Shown: in pieces, positions 1 through 9,112 of the stretch
How positions within the stretch are numbered: the stretch's first letter is position 1
How the letters are laid out: each line of letters begins with the position of its first letter
The notes under the pieces: generated by a model
Databases searched by the model: none
Seen by the model: the letters and a program-made list of their open reading frames with translations, nothing else
What the model was told of the DNA's origin: nothing
Translations under genes and position numbers: made by a program
Source: Bacteroidia bacterium
GTDB taxonomy: Bacteria; Bacteroidota; Bacteroidia; Bacteroidales; Paludibacteraceae
Assembly: GCA_009929445.1 (NCBI GenBank)
Contig: SAAL01000030.1
Coordinates: 1-37,329, forward strand
Direction: 5' to 3'
DNA: 37,329 bases

Positions 1-1605
1 GTTTTCACTTCCAAAAATGACCCGTTGAGGATATTTTTTATGATCGCGGTCATACATACTTTCCGTGTAGTTGTAACCGGCAATATCCAACGCTCCGGGA
101 TATTCAGTTTCATTGGACATGGCAACACCTGCCAGTCCGGCGGTTGTAGGTCGTGATTTGTCGTATTGTTTTACAACGGCAACCAGTTTTTTGGCAATAG
201 CACCTAATCTCATGGCATCAGGAGCATCTTTTTTATAACCTCCGAAAATTGGTTGAGTAAATCCTTCTTTGTCACCTGCCAGAATAGGGTGTGAATAGGG
301 ATCGTTGGGATAGTCCACCTCATTGCCTACGCTCCAGGCAAAAACCGATAAATGATTTCGATCCCTTCTTACCATATCTGCCAGGTCTTTTTCGCCCCAT
401 TCTTCGAAAAAATCAAAAGTACCCTGAAAGCCGGGCGTTCCTTTATTCCATCCTTCAATCCATTTTCTTTTGGGAAATTCCCATTCGTCGAATGCTTCGT
501 CAATCACAAGCATGCCCAGTTCATCACATAGCTGATAAATATCAGGTGCCTGAGGATTATGACTTGTCCGTATCGCATTTACACCTATTTCCTTCAAATT
601 CAGCAGCCTGCGTTTCCATACATCCCGGTAAACCGCCGAACCCAGCACACCGGCGTCGTGATGCAGGCACACACCCTTCACTTTCATCCACGTATCATTC
701 AGAGCAAAACCTTTGTCGGGGTCAAACGTAAAGTACCTGAATCCGGTATTGACAGTGGATGAGTCAATTACTTTTCCGTTTTGCAGCAAGGTTGTTTTCA
801 GTTCGTACAAATAAGGAATTTCCAAACTCCACAACGAAGGATTTTTTACTTTCAAATTTTCTGTAAGTTTAATCGACTGGTTAGCCGGTGTCTGAATTTT
901 CCTGCTGCTTCTGGCAACTACTTTTTTGTTTTTATCCAAAAGTTCATTCACCACGGTCAGCGTTTGTCCGGCAGATGTTTCGTTTTCAACCTCAATCTCC
1001 ATGTTGAGTGAGTGCTGATTTTTGTTTCGGGTCGGATAGGCATATACACCCCACTGAGCAACATGCACCGGATTTGAATAAACCGCCCAAACGTTTCTGT
1101 AAATTCCTGAACCGGTGTACCAGCGCGAATCAGCCGAGCGGCTGTGATCAACCCGTACAGCTATGACGTTATCTTCACCAAAAACAACATAGGGTGTGGC
1201 ATCATAAAGGAAAGAAATATATCCATTGGGGCGTTTGCCGATAGAATGACCATTGACAAACACTTCGCTACGGTTGTAAACGCCTTCAAAGTAAAGATAG
1301 ACTTTTTCGTTTTCTCTTTCTTTGGGTATATTTAATGTTTTACGATACCAGCCTATCCCTCCGGGCAGATAACCTGTGCAGCTTGCCAGTGTTGGACTTA
1401 GCAAACCTTTCACACTCCAGTCGTGCGGTAAGTCAATTTTCTCCCAGCGCGAATCGTTGAAATTCTTTTCCTCTCCATTCTTTACATCCTGAAGGATAAA
1501 ACGCCAGTTTTCGTTGATTTTCTCCGGTTTACCAAATGAAACTTGCCCAACAGCAAGAACAGGCAACATGAAAATCAGGAATAAGAAAATAGCAGTCTTT
1601 TTCAT
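1..1605 (-). CDS. Glycoside hydrolase family 2, beta-galactosidase-like (3' end cut by window edge)
   Basis: Secreted GH2 retaining glycosidase, probably a beta-galactosidase or beta-glucuronidase type. The visible 535 residues run from a signal peptide (about 1-21, ending VLAVGQ) through an N-terminal sugar-binding jelly roll, an immunoglobulin-like domain and most of the TIM barrel. The GH2 motif RTSHNP lies at about 346-351. WSVGNE carries the acid/base Glu429, and the fragment ends at VIFGSEN, where Glu534 is the likely nucleophile. The C-terminal remainder lies left of the window. The ATG at 1603-1605 is the only start that gives a clean signal peptide. It is the third gene of a minus-strand operon, 91 bases after the GH105 gene. 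The GH2 family call is firm; the substrate is inferred only from neighbours. Confidence 0.93.
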   Translation of the reverse strand, partial: MKKTAIFLFLIFMLPVLAVGQVSFGKPEKINENWRFILQDVKNGEEKNFNDSRWEKIDLPHDWSVKGLLSPTLASCTGYLPGGIGWYRKTLNIPKERENEKVYLYFEGVYNRSEVFVNGHSIGKRPNGYISFLYDATPYVVFGEDNVIAVRVDHSRSADSRWYTGSGIYRNVWAVYSNPVHVAQWGVYAYPTRNKNQHSLNMEIEVENETSAGQTLTVVNELLDKNKKVVARSSRKIQTPANQSIKLTENLKVKNPSLWSLEIPYLYELKTTLLQNGKVIDSSTVNTGFRYFTFDPDKGFALNDTWMKVKGVCLHHDAGVLGSAVYRDVWKRRLLNLKEIGVNAIRTSHNPQAPDIYQLCDELGMLVIDEAFDEWEFPKRKWIEGWNKGTPGFQGTFDFFEEWGEKDLADMVRRDRNHLSVFAWSVGNEVDYPNDPYSHPILAGDKEGFTQPIFGGYKKDAPDAMRLGAIAKKLVAVVKQYDKSRPTTAGLAGVAMSNETEYPGALDIAGYNYTESMYDRDHKKYPQRVIFGSEN

Positions 1606-1696
1606 AGCTATAATATAATTTTATGTGAAATTAATACTCCCGAATGGCTCAGGAAATTCGATTGGGTTAATAGTTTTTTTTGATTTAAAATCTGTT

Positions 1697-2824
1697 TTAC
1701 TTTTTAATATACCGAACCATTTCGCTTGCTGCCAGAAGAAATGCTCCTACTCCAAAATTAGCCGTGGAATTTGCATCCACTACCTGACCGGGAATTGCTT
1801 TCTCGCCAATTGGCTGTACATAACCAACTTTTCCATCGGACTGTAACGCCGTTTTAGTCAGATAATTCCATGATTTTTCGACAACGGGTTGATAAACTGA
1901 ATTATCGAGAATTCTGTTGTTCATTCCCCAGAGCAAACCGTACGTAAAAAATGCCGTTCCACTGGTTTCAGGTCCCGGTGCATGTGTAGCATCGAGCATG
2001 CTTCTGGTCCAGTAGCCTTCCGGTTGCTGACAGGCTGCTATTGATTCGGCCATTGCTTTGAAGCGTGAAACATACCGGTTTCTATCCGCGTGATTCGGAG
2101 GCAAATCGTTCAACACCTTTGCCAGACCTGCAAATACCCATCCATCGCCCCGTGCCCAGAAATCTTTTTTTCCGGAAAGTGTTTTATGTTTCGGATAAAC
2201 ATATTTGGCGTCTCTGTAATAAAGACGGGCTTCTTCGTCGTACATGATACTGTCCGAATAGCTAAGATACTCTTTCAGTTTCTGAAGATACACCTCATTG
2301 CGTGTGATTTTATATAATTTTGTCATGACAGGCATTACCATGTAAAGTCCGTCAGCCCACCACCAGTAATCGTTTTGCGAAGTGCTCATCTGGTATTCCA
2401 TCACTTCGATGGCTCTGGCTATTTTAACCGGATCTTGCTGAATCATGTAAAGATCGGCATACACCTGAAAACAAATCTGAAAATCGCCAAAGAGCACGTA
2501 TTCGTCGGTTTCTCCGTAGGTATATTTCCATTTCGATTTATCGTTGGATTTGGCTCCTTTCCACTCATTGTGAATTGCCCAGTCTTCAGAAAATTTCAGA
2601 TATTCCGGATTCTTTGTGACAAAATAAGCCTCCATGTTACCTGTATGATACGCAGCATTGTCCCAGAAAGCCCGTCCGTGTACAGGATTATTTTTCTGCC
2701 AGTAGTTGTTCACTTGTTGAATGATGGATATAACCTCTTCTTTTTGTGAAACGACTTTTTTTGCTGCACAACTGCTAAAAAAAAATATTATAAGAAGAAA
2801 AGATAAATAGTGTATTCTATTCAT
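1697..2824 (-). CDS. Glycoside hydrolase family 105 unsaturated uronyl hydrolase, lipoprotein
   Basis: GH105 enzymes hydrate and release the unsaturated uronic acid that polysaccharide lyases leave on pectin or arabinogalactan oligosaccharides (YteR/YesR relatives). The 375-residue length is normal. An (alpha/alpha)6 barrel is expected. Visible motifs are HTGNMEAY (about 60-67), WWWADGLYM (about 154-162, with Asp158 the expected catalytic residue) and FWARGDGW (222-229). The N-terminus is a lipoprotein signal with a lipobox ending at Cys19 (FFFSSC), so the enzyme is probably membrane-anchored. It lies 41 bases after the GH43-like gene and 91 before the GH2 gene, so the three are likely co-transcribed. 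Unsaturated rhamnogalacturonyl versus glucuronyl specificity cannot be told from sequence alone. Confidence 0.92.
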   Translation of the reverse strand: MNRIHYLSFLLIIFFFSSCAAKKVVSQKEEVISIIQQVNNYWQKNNPVHGRAFWDNAAYHTGNMEAYFVTKNPEYLKFSEDWAIHNEWKGAKSNDKSKWKYTYGETDEYVLFGDFQICFQVYADLYMIQQDPVKIARAIEVMEYQMSTSQNDYWWWADGLYMVMPVMTKLYKITRNEVYLQKLKEYLSYSDSIMYDEEARLYYRDAKYVYPKHKTLSGKKDFWARGDGWVFAGLAKVLNDLPPNHADRNRYVSRFKAMAESIAACQQPEGYWTRSMLDATHAPGPETSGTAFFTYGLLWGMNNRILDNSVYQPVVEKSWNYLTKTALQSDGKVGYVQPIGEKAIPGQVVDANSTANFGVGAFLLAASEMVRYIKK

Positions 2825-2865
2825 TATCTGATAATTATTTTAACTTTTCAAAGTTCTGCGTTTTT

Positions 2866-4050
2866 TTATTCTCCTTCAAACACATTCAAATTCCAGCTAT
2901 CGCTCCATTCGATATACGGAATATCATTTTCGAACCGGACGGGAAGCCACATGTATCGTCCATCAATTGGATAGCGGGGCCGCCACATATCAGCCATAAA
3001 AACATAAGCATCTTTCTTACCGTACACTGGCTGAATATAGGTGCTTTGAGCTCCGAAGGTAACTTCTGACTTTTCGCCCCTCATTGGATTTGGGTGCTGC
3101 TTCCACGGTCCGAGGATGGATTCGGCAGAAAACATCCGCGCTTCATTTGGTTCCCAACCCGTACATCCGGAAGTTATCATCCAGTATGTTCCATTTCTTT
3201 TGAGAATGGCAGGAGCTTCGTTGTGACCGGCAGGTGCTACCCGGATATACCTTCCGGTATGGCTCTGATAGTCATCGGTAAGTTCTGCTATGTGTAATGT
3301 AAGATTATCTTCTGATGAGTAAACGTGGTATGCCTTTTCATCATCATCTACAAAAAGTGTCATATCTCGCGCCATCTGCCCACTCCTGAAATCTCTTTTT
3401 ACAAACAAACCCTCTTCAACGGCTGTTTTCCATTCGGGAGTCCACCATTTTTCGTATTTTTTGTCTTCTGTGTTCAATTGATGCACCGAGTGAGATATGT
3501 TGAGCGGATATTTTCCAGCGTTTATTCGCTCCGAACGTATAAAAGTGTAGGGTCCGGTCACCTTGTCGCTTACAGCCAGACCCGATCTGGCAGCTGCATA
3601 TCCCTGCCCTTTCAGTTCGAGGTGAAACCACATGACGAACTTCCCGGAAAGTTTGTTGAAAATCACTTTTGGGCGTTCAATGATGCATCCTTTCACAATT
3701 TCGCTGTTTTCATCATTTTCAACTGCCAGTGCTACACCCTCTTTTTCCCAGTTGTACAAATCGGCAGACGAATAGCAGTTAACTCCAACGAGCGCTGTGT
3801 TGCTGTTTTCACTCTTGTGCTCGCCAAACCAGTAGTACGTACCATTATGATATAAAACACCACCTCCGTGCGCATTGATATGAGCTCCGCTTTCGTCGGG
3901 CCAGATTTCACCGGGGTGAAATGCATTCAATTTTTGTTTTTCATGATATGCTTGAATATAATCAACATTGCCCCGGAGCGGTATCGCATTTAAACACAAT
4001 AAACAGCCTGTAAAAACAAATATTTGTATGTGTAGATTACATTTTTGCAT
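2866..4050 (-). CDS. Glycoside hydrolase family 43-like, possible exo-beta-1,3-galactanase type
   Basis: Five-bladed beta-propeller glycosidase of the GH43 clan, 394 residues. The start is set at 4050 because MQKCNLHIQIFVFTGC begins a normal signal peptide and a TAATTTTG -7 box lies 30 bases upstream; the longer frame to 4125 would run through that promoter. AHGGGVLYHNGTYYWFGEH and ERPKVIFN followed by an MWFH motif resemble what I remember of GH43 subfamilies 24 and 34, where subfamily 24 holds exo-beta-1,3-galactanases acting on arabinogalactan. First gene of the operon with GH105 and GH2, which suits arabinogalactan side-chain breakdown. Family confidence is good; the subfamily is inference. 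Confidence 0.85.
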   Translation of the reverse strand: MQKCNLHIQIFVFTGCLLCLNAIPLRGNVDYIQAYHEKQKLNAFHPGEIWPDESGAHINAHGGGVLYHNGTYYWFGEHKSENSNTALVGVNCYSSADLYNWEKEGVALAVENDENSEIVKGCIIERPKVIFNKLSGKFVMWFHLELKGQGYAAARSGLAVSDKVTGPYTFIRSERINAGKYPLNISHSVHQLNTEDKKYEKWWTPEWKTAVEEGLFVKRDFRSGQMARDMTLFVDDDEKAYHVYSSEDNLTLHIAELTDDYQSHTGRYIRVAPAGHNEAPAILKRNGTYWMITSGCTGWEPNEARMFSAESILGPWKQHPNPMRGEKSEVTFGAQSTYIQPVYGKKDAYVFMADMWRPRYPIDGRYMWLPVRFENDIPYIEWSDSWNLNVFEGE

Positions 4051-4079
4051 GCTGCTGTTTTTCTTTGAGTGAATAAGTG

Positions 4080-4087
4080 CAAAATTA
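4080..4087 (-). promoter_or_regulatory. Bacteroidetes -7 box for the GH43-GH105-GH2 operon
   Basis: The minus strand reads TAATTTTG, an exact match to the Bacteroidetes -7 consensus TAnnTTTG, 30 bases before the chosen GH43 start. No clear TTTG -33 element is visible at the usual spacing. Confidence 0.5.
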
Positions 4088-4202
4088 ATCAAATTAGCAT
4101 ATTTACCTAAAAAAGAAAAAATCAAAAAGGTAGATTATTCTTTCAAAGAAAAAAAAATCCATCGATCCGGTATAAAAGTGAAACTAATAACAGCAGCTTA
4201 TT

Positions 4203-4232
4203 TTTGTGTATGCGAATTTTTCACCATATTTG
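4203..4232 (+). promoter_or_regulatory. Promoter for cvpA-rnhB
   Basis: TTTG at 4203-4206, an 18-base spacer and CATATTTG at 4225-4232 (seven of eight matches to TAnnTTTG). It lies 18 bases before the chosen cvpA ATG and inside the longer possible reading frame, which argues against the upstream start at 4178. Confidence 0.45.
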
Positions 4233-4249
4233 CATCTCTGAATAATGAT

Positions 4250-4795
4250 ATGAATACATTCGATTTATTTATCCTTATCCCCATTGCACTGGGTCTGATT
4301 TTCGGCCTTTTCAAGGGTTTTGTCAAAGAAGTGGTATCACTCGCTGCTGTTGTTTTGGCAATTATTGCTGCCGAAATGCTCAGCGATTCCATCAAACCGC
4401 TGATTACCGGTTTTTTTGATTTTTCTGATAAAATGGCTAAAACCGTATCATACATTCTCATTTTCACGCTCACTATTCTGGCTGCGCTGCTTATATCGAG
4501 GCTAACCGACAATTTGCTTTCGAGCATCAGCCTGGGATGGCTCAATTCGCTGCTGGGCGGAGTTTTCGGTGCGCTGAAAATAGCCATCGTGGTAAGTGTA
4601 CTGATGAACGTTTACGATGCACTCGACAGTAAATTCGGTTTTGCAAATCCGGAAAAGAAAGAAGCCTCGCTGAGTTACTATCCGATTCTGAAATTAGCAC
4701 CATCGCTCTGGGAGGAAGCCAAAAAAACGATTGATAAAAGCAAGGAAAGCAATCCGGAAAAAACAGAAGAACCAACGGAAAATATTGATGTATGA
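4250..4795 (+). CDS. cvpA: CvpA family membrane protein
   Basis: Inner-membrane protein of the CvpA family (named for colicin V production; now mainly linked to envelope stress and bile tolerance). 181 residues with four hydrophobic segments in the first 120 ([69 protein letters not shown]) and a charged cytoplasmic tail rich in Lys and Glu. The start at 4250 is preferred over 4178 because [15 protein letters not shown] matches the family N-terminus and a promoter overlaps the longer version. Its stop overlaps the rnhB start by four bases (ATGA), so the two are translationally coupled. Confidence 0.9.
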   Translation: MNTFDLFILIPIALGLIFGLFKGFVKEVVSLAAVVLAIIAAEMLSDSIKPLITGFFDFSDKMAKTVSYILIFTLTILAALLISRLTDNLLSSISLGWLNSLLGGVFGALKIAIVVSVLMNVYDALDSKFGFANPEKKEASLSYYPILKLAPSLWEEAKKTIDKSKESNPEKTEEPTENIDV

Positions 4796-5415
4796 GTAAA
4801 CTGAATCCCCCGCGCCTGATAGCTAATTTCTCTGGTAAGATACTTGAGTGTGGATGCGATGAAGCCGGTCGCGGATGCCTGGCCGGACCCGTAGTGGCAG
4901 CTGCTGTGATTTTACCCGAAGGTTTCAACTGCCCGGGATTGACCGACTCCAAACAGCTAAGCGAAAATATGCGTAATAAGCTCCGACCCATCATCGAAAA
5001 GGAAGCGCTGGCATGGAACGTGGCATTGGCTGATGCCAACGAAATTGATGAAATTAATATACTGAACGCATCAATACTGGCTATGCATCGGGCAATTGAC
5101 AACCTGGAGTTAAGACCCGAATATATTATTGTAGATGGAAACAGGTTCAGAAAATACGGTGAAATTCCACACCATACCATCGTCAAAGGCGACTCCAGGT
5201 ATCTTTCCATTGCTGCGGCATCGGTGCTGGCCAAAACCTACCGCGATGAAATAATGTGTAAACTGCATGAAGAATTTGCAGGGTATGGCTGGAAAAAAAA
5301 CAAGGGATATCCTACGGTAGCACATCGAAAAGCTATTACAAAATATGGTCCAAGCCCTTTTCACCGGATGTCGTTCCGATTGCTTAAAGAGCCGGAACTG
5401 CCGTTGGATTTTTAG
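4792..5415 (+). CDS. rnhB: Ribonuclease HII
   Basis: Removes RNA from RNA-DNA hybrids and single ribonucleotides misincorporated in DNA; cytoplasmic. 207 residues. The catalytic carboxylates are all present: Asp23 and Glu24 in CDEAGRG, Asp115 in YIIVDGNRF and Asp152 in AKTYRDE. The [18 protein letters not shown] block (132-149) is also typical. The ATG overlaps the cvpA stop codon. The stop at 5413-5415 overlaps the stop of the convergent DUF3078 gene by three bases, so there is no room for a separate terminator. Confidence 0.97.
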   Translation: MSKLNPPRLIANFSGKILECGCDEAGRGCLAGPVVAAAVILPEGFNCPGLTDSKQLSENMRNKLRPIIEKEALAWNVALADANEIDEINILNASILAMHRAIDNLELRPEYIIVDGNRFRKYGEIPHHTIVKGDSRYLSIAAASVLAKTYRDEIMCKLHEEFAGYGWKKNKGYPTVAHRKAITKYGPSPFHRMSFRLLKEPELPLDF

Positions 5416-6869
5416 AGAAATCGGTATGAAAAACCGATACTCATCAATTCTTTGAACTGAATTTTTGTTTTTTCACCTTCTTTCAGGATGATTGTATTGT
5501 CGAATCTCGGATTCAATGAAATACGGGTGGTAAGAAACCGGTTGATGATGAAGTTGTTCACGATTTCCCAATCTATTTCCACTTTTTTGTAATCGGTATA
5601 AAAAGATAGTTTGGAGTCCAGATTCCAGTTGCGGGCGGGTACTATATTCAGTTGCGCCCGAAACGAACTACCTATTTGCTTCAGTTGATTCTCCCCTTTC
5701 TTCACTCCGAAGAGATTTTGATTCACATGAATCGTATCGTGCACGTAAATGTATTTGAAAGCTACAGGAGCAATCATAAGTGAAAAATATTTTTTATATT
5801 TGTAATCCATCCCCACACCCAGATTGGCTCTGACGGGAGTAAACAAACGCCCTTTGTATTCGTCGGAATTAATGGACTTATAGCTGTCGAAAAGCTGGGT
5901 GGACAATTCTCCCGAAACGCTGTAAAACCAGTTGCCGCCTGCTTTGAGGCCAAATTTGGTGTTATAGCGCAGAATATCGTCGTTGATCATCACTTTGCGT
6001 TTCGTATTGCCAATGATAGAACTCAGACCTGTTCGCCATTCGAATCTGTTATCCCACTGAATATTTTTTCTGTTATCGAAATTCGTTTCACCGGTAATAA
6101 TACTCAAAAATGCAAAATTGCTATTACCTCCCTGATACCAGTTGCTCGAGACATAATTTTGGCTGAACTGGAGCAAAGCGTTTGCTTTTTTTGTCCAGTA
6201 GATATATTTCAAATCGTTGATTTCGATTTTTTTGTTTCCCAGGTCAATCTTATCTTCATACACAGCCAGGGGATTCACCCTGCTTCCTTTAATGGGGCGC
6301 GACATGAATGTACTCAGACTCGGCAACCTGTCGAGGGTGGTTACATACAGCTGCATGGCGTGGTTTGAAATGTAATCCCGGGCTCCCCGTCTCAGATCGG
6401 CAACGAAATTTTCTGTTGTCATTTTCACTGGTAACTTATTCGTTATCAGACCATTCCTACTTCCGTTAGCCAGTGACATCAGGTTTTTGTTGATGTCCCA
6501 CACTGCCCTGATATCTTTACCCGTGTACACGAGCGGCAAAAGCAATGAATTGGAGGCATATAGCAGAGAATCGGTTTTTGAGAGTGGTATGCTCATGATT
6601 GAATCGAGCCTGTGTTTGCGGGTGATTGAATCCACAAAAAAGATGGTGGTATCGGTTGGGCCCGACGGTTTCAGCAAAATGTATTTATAGGTTTTTACCG
6701 GTTTTTCCGGCGATTCTGCGACGAGTGAGTCAGTGGGAAAAATTTCGGGAATTGGCAGGTATTCAACATTGTTATCTTTTCGATTTTTATGCTGAGCCTG
6801 GATTTGAATGAATGGAAAATTCAAAACAAAAATCATCATTCCGATTATTAATTTGTACAAATTCATCAT
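5412..6869 (-). CDS. DUF3078 domain-containing outer-membrane-type protein
   Basis: 485 residues with a signal peptide (about 1-26, ending IQIQAQ) and a C-terminal half full of alternating aromatic and polar strands ([69 protein letters not shown]). The final residue is preceded by SIGFSYRF, as in outer-membrane beta-barrels. This is the DUF3078 pattern known in Bacteroidetes; the function is unknown. A second ATG lies one codon in. The gene is monocistronic, with a TACCTTTG -7 box 24 bases upstream. Confidence 0.8.
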   Translation of the reverse strand: MMNLYKLIIGMMIFVLNFPFIQIQAQHKNRKDNNVEYLPIPEIFPTDSLVAESPEKPVKTYKYILLKPSGPTDTTIFFVDSITRKHRLDSIMSIPLSKTDSLLYASNSLLLPLVYTGKDIRAVWDINKNLMSLANGSRNGLITNKLPVKMTTENFVADLRRGARDYISNHAMQLYVTTLDRLPSLSTFMSRPIKGSRVNPLAVYEDKIDLGNKKIEINDLKYIYWTKKANALLQFSQNYVSSNWYQGGNSNFAFLSIITGETNFDNRKNIQWDNRFEWRTGLSSIIGNTKRKVMINDDILRYNTKFGLKAGGNWFYSVSGELSTQLFDSYKSINSDEYKGRLFTPVRANLGVGMDYKYKKYFSLMIAPVAFKYIYVHDTIHVNQNLFGVKKGENQLKQIGSSFRAQLNIVPARNWNLDSKLSFYTDYKKVEIDWEIVNNFIINRFLTTRISLNPRFDNTIILKEGEKTKIQFKELMSIGFSYRFL

Positions 6870-6892
6870 TTTTTTCTTTAGTTTTGAATGTG

Positions 6893-6900
6893 CAAAGGTA
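6893..6900 (-). promoter_or_regulatory. -7 box for the DUF3078 gene
   Basis: The minus strand reads TACCTTTG, an exact TAnnTTTG match, 24 bases upstream of the DUF3078 start. No convincing -33 element was found. Confidence 0.5.
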
Positions 6901-6923
6901 CGAAATATAAGTGTTTAGAAAAC

Positions 6924-8273
6924 TCAAAAAAGCTCAAAATCCGTTGGGAGAGCCTTTTGGGTATCGAATCCGCCCAGTTCCTGAATACGTTCAGCCGTTC
7001 GGATGATATTACCTTTTCCGTCTTTCATTTTCTTTAATGCATCGCTGTAAGCCGCGGATGCTCTGTCCAGATTTATTTTTATTCTGTCCATGTCTTCGGC
7101 AAACAAGAGAAATTTATCGTGCAGCGCTTTGCTCAGCCGTGCTATTTCCTGAGCATTTTTTGTCTGATTTTCCTGCCTCCAGATAGAAGAAACAGTTCTC
7201 AGAGTAGCCAGAAGCGTGGTAGGACTCACAATCACCACTTTCCGTTCCCAGGCGTAAGTGTATAGTTCGTTATCGTACTGCACCGCCACCGAAAACGAAG
7301 CCTCGATGGGCAGAAACATCAGCACAAAGTCGGGTGTACGGACGCTGATGGCCTGTTGATAGTTCTTAACACTCAACTCTTTGATGTGCGTACGTAAGGA
7401 TAAGATGTGTTTCTTCAGATGTACGCTCTGCTCTTCGGGCGTTTCGGCCGCTACAAACTGCTCATAGGCATTGAGCGACACTTTTGAGTCAATTATGATG
7501 TGTTTTTCGTCGGGCAGATGAACAATCACATCCGGCCGTTGCCGCTGTTCCTCGTGGCTCATCACGTCCACCTGGATGTCATACTCCTGCCCGCGGGTGA
7601 GCCCCGAACGTTCGAGAACCCGTTCCAGTATCACTTCTCCCCAGTTTCCCTGCTTTTTCACATCGCCTTTCAGGGCTTTGGTGAGGCTTCTGGCTTCGTC
7701 GCTTACGCGAGCATTAAGTTCGGTAAGCCTTACTATTTCTTCTTTCAGGCTTATTTTATCCCTGAGCTCCCTGTCGTAGGTTTCTTCCACTTTCTTTTCG
7801 AAAAGCGTAATTTTCTCTTTCAGCGGATCAAGTATCCGGCTCAGATTTGTATGACTGGATTCCGTGAAATCACTTGCTTTTTCTTTCAGAATGCGCGAGG
7901 CGATATTTTCAAATTCGCTTGTCAGACGCTTCTGCAATACTTCGAGTTCCTGCTTCTGAGTCTGAAGTTTCTCCATCAGATTCGCATTGGCTATCTGAAG
8001 CCCTGCAAGTTCCATACCACGTTCGTCGGCTGTCTGAGTTAGCTTATCGTTTTCCTGATAAAGCTTATTGAGCTCTTCGGTTTTGAGGCGGAGGGTTTCG
8101 GTGGCTACAACGTGCTTATTTTCAGCTACGTTCATTTCTTTCTGCCATTGGAGCAGCGCAGCAGCAGAGGTTTCTTTTACCCGGTTCAGTTTGGAGGAAA
8201 AATAAAGCCAGGCAGCAGAAAAACCTGCAAGAATAGCAACGAAAAAAACCAATAAAAGGGTGAGGATTTCCAT
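6924..8273 (-). CDS. rmuC: DNA recombination protein RmuC
   Basis: RmuC limits inversions and other rearrangements at short inverted repeats in E. coli and has a PD-(D/E)XK nuclease-like core. Here it has 449 residues: an N-terminal membrane segment (MEILTLLLVFFVAILAGFSAAWLYF), a long coiled coil (about 30-190, with many E/K/L heptads) and the conserved core with KKQGNWGEVILERVLERSGL, PDVIVHLPDEKHIIIDSKVS and FMFLPIEASF-like blocks. The start is placed at 8273 because MEILTLLL begins the membrane anchor; ten extra residues to 8303 would overlap the upstream gene. Probably co-transcribed with the small gene 22 bases upstream. Confidence 0.94.
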   Translation of the reverse strand: MEILTLLLVFFVAILAGFSAAWLYFSSKLNRVKETSAAALLQWQKEMNVAENKHVVATETLRLKTEELNKLYQENDKLTQTADERGMELAGLQIANANLMEKLQTQKQELEVLQKRLTSEFENIASRILKEKASDFTESSHTNLSRILDPLKEKITLFEKKVEETYDRELRDKISLKEEIVRLTELNARVSDEARSLTKALKGDVKKQGNWGEVILERVLERSGLTRGQEYDIQVDVMSHEEQRQRPDVIVHLPDEKHIIIDSKVSLNAYEQFVAAETPEEQSVHLKKHILSLRTHIKELSVKNYQQAISVRTPDFVLMFLPIEASFSVAVQYDNELYTYAWERKVVIVSPTTLLATLRTVSSIWRQENQTKNAQEIARLSKALHDKFLLFAEDMDRIKINLDRASAAYSDALKKMKDGKGNIIRTAERIQELGGFDTQKALPTDFELF

Positions 8274-8295
8274 AACCGGATGTTCAGCTGTTCGT

Positions 8296-8508
8296 CTAAT
8301 CAAAAAGCGTAGGCTGGTCTTTTTCCAACCGTCGAATGATTTCTACCATCAGTGTTTCGCGGATAAATTTGGATTTATTCTTCACGCTGTACTTGCTCAG
8401 GTATCTGTTCAATGCCTTGTTTTCCAGATCGTTTAGCGTAAAAATGTGGCGGTGTTTGCGCAGAGTATCACGATTTTGTGTAGGCTTCGATGGTTTCTTT
8501 TTTGGCAT
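8296..8508 (-). CDS. Small basic protein, ribbon-helix-helix-like
   Basis: 70 residues and not a family I can name. After a basic, Pro/Lys-rich tail (1-20) it reads HIFTLND, a possible beta-strand. Then comes a helix (LENKALNRYLSKYS), a turn (VKNKSK) and a second helix (FIRETLMVEIIRRLEKD), the order of a CopG/Arc ribbon-helix-helix DNA-binding protein. It precedes rmuC by 22 bases and is divergent from yraN, with its own TATTTTTG -7 box. It may regulate this divergent region; that is inference. Confidence 0.6.
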   Translation of the reverse strand: MPKKKPSKPTQNRDTLRKHRHIFTLNDLENKALNRYLSKYSVKNKSKFIRETLMVEIIRRLEKDQPTLFD

Positions 8509-8526
8509 AATGAATGTTTAACAGCA

Positions 8527-8534
8527 CAAAAATA
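8527..8534 (-). promoter_or_regulatory. -7 box for the small RHH-like gene and rmuC
   Basis: The minus strand reads TATTTTTG, an exact TAnnTTTG match, 19 bases upstream of the ATG at 8508. It faces the yraN promoter at 8556-8585, making a compact divergent promoter region of about 100 bases. Confidence 0.5.
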
Positions 8535-8555
8535 ACATTATATCCTTAAATAATC

Positions 8556-8585
8556 TTGCATTTTTATGAAAAAAGTCTATTTTTG
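8556..8585 (+). promoter_or_regulatory. Promoter for yraN
   Basis: TTG at 8556-8558, a 19-base spacer and TATTTTTG at 8578-8585, a full match to the Bacteroidetes consensus. It ends three bases before an upstream in-frame ATG (8588), so that ATG is unlikely to be translated. This supports the start at 8609. Confidence 0.6.
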
Positions 8586-8608
8586 CAATGAATGTTAAAA
8601 AAACATGT

Positions 8609-8974
8609 ATGGCAAAACACAACGAGCTGGGGAACGAAGGCGAACTACGCGCACAGGCTTATCTGCGCGAGAATGGATATAAAATAAAACAGACCAATTG
8701 GTTTGCCGGAAAATACGAGCTGGACATTGTAGCCGAAAAAGATGGCTGGCTGGTGGTAGTGGAAGTAAAAACCCGCTCTACCGAGACTTTTGAGCATCCG
8801 CAGGAAGCCATTACTCCGCGTAAAATCAAAAACATTGTGAATGGTGCTCACCAATATATCCTCCAATCCGACTGGCAGGGTGAAACCCGTTTTGACGTCA
8901 TTTCAGTCATTCCAAAAGGACAAAATTTCATCATCGACCATGTTGAAGATGCTTTTTTGGCTCCTGTAGAATGA
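8609..8974 (+). CDS. YraN family endonuclease-like protein (UPF0102)
   Basis: 121 residues. The start MAKHNELGNEGE is the classic YraN N-terminus. Two further blocks belong to the restriction-endonuclease-like fold: YELDIVAEKDGWLVVVEVKT holds the PD-(D/E)XK residues (Asp in ELDIV, Glu and Lys in VEVKTR), and the EHPQEAITPRKIKNIV block follows. The cellular role is uncertain; the family has been linked to Holliday-junction processing. The start at 8609 is chosen because the -7 box ends only three bases before the alternative ATG at 8588. Confidence 0.9.
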   Translation: MAKHNELGNEGELRAQAYLRENGYKIKQTNWFAGKYELDIVAEKDGWLVVVEVKTRSTETFEHPQEAITPRKIKNIVNGAHQYILQSDWQGETRFDVISVIPKGQNFIIDHVEDAFLAPVE

Positions 8975-9036
8975 AAAACGCTGCTTAAATATCATATAAA
9001 TTCATTTTTTTAACTTAGTTTGTTGAATACTTTGAG

Positions 9037-9044
9037 TAATTTTG
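9037..9044 (+). promoter_or_regulatory. -7 box for pyrE
   Basis: TAATTTTG, an exact TAnnTTTG match, 68 bases before the pyrE ATG. It lies inside the longer open frame that begins at 9020, so that frame's N-terminus is not likely to be translated. Confidence 0.5.
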
Positions 9045-9112
9045 CGGCAAAAATGAGCATGTGCTTTTCTCATTTTCACTCAATTATTTATGAAAAAAAA
9101 ACACACGAATTT

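Noticed and set aside
291-731. Open frame of 146 codons on the plus strand
   Set aside because: It lies antisense to the GH2 gene, which has intact catalytic motifs; no recognisable domain.
4542-5234. Open frame of 230 codons on the minus strand
   Set aside because: Antisense to cvpA and rnhB, both well supported.
7500-8042. Open frame of 180 codons on the plus strand
   Set aside because: Antisense shadow of rmuC; composition follows the complementary codons and no domain is visible.
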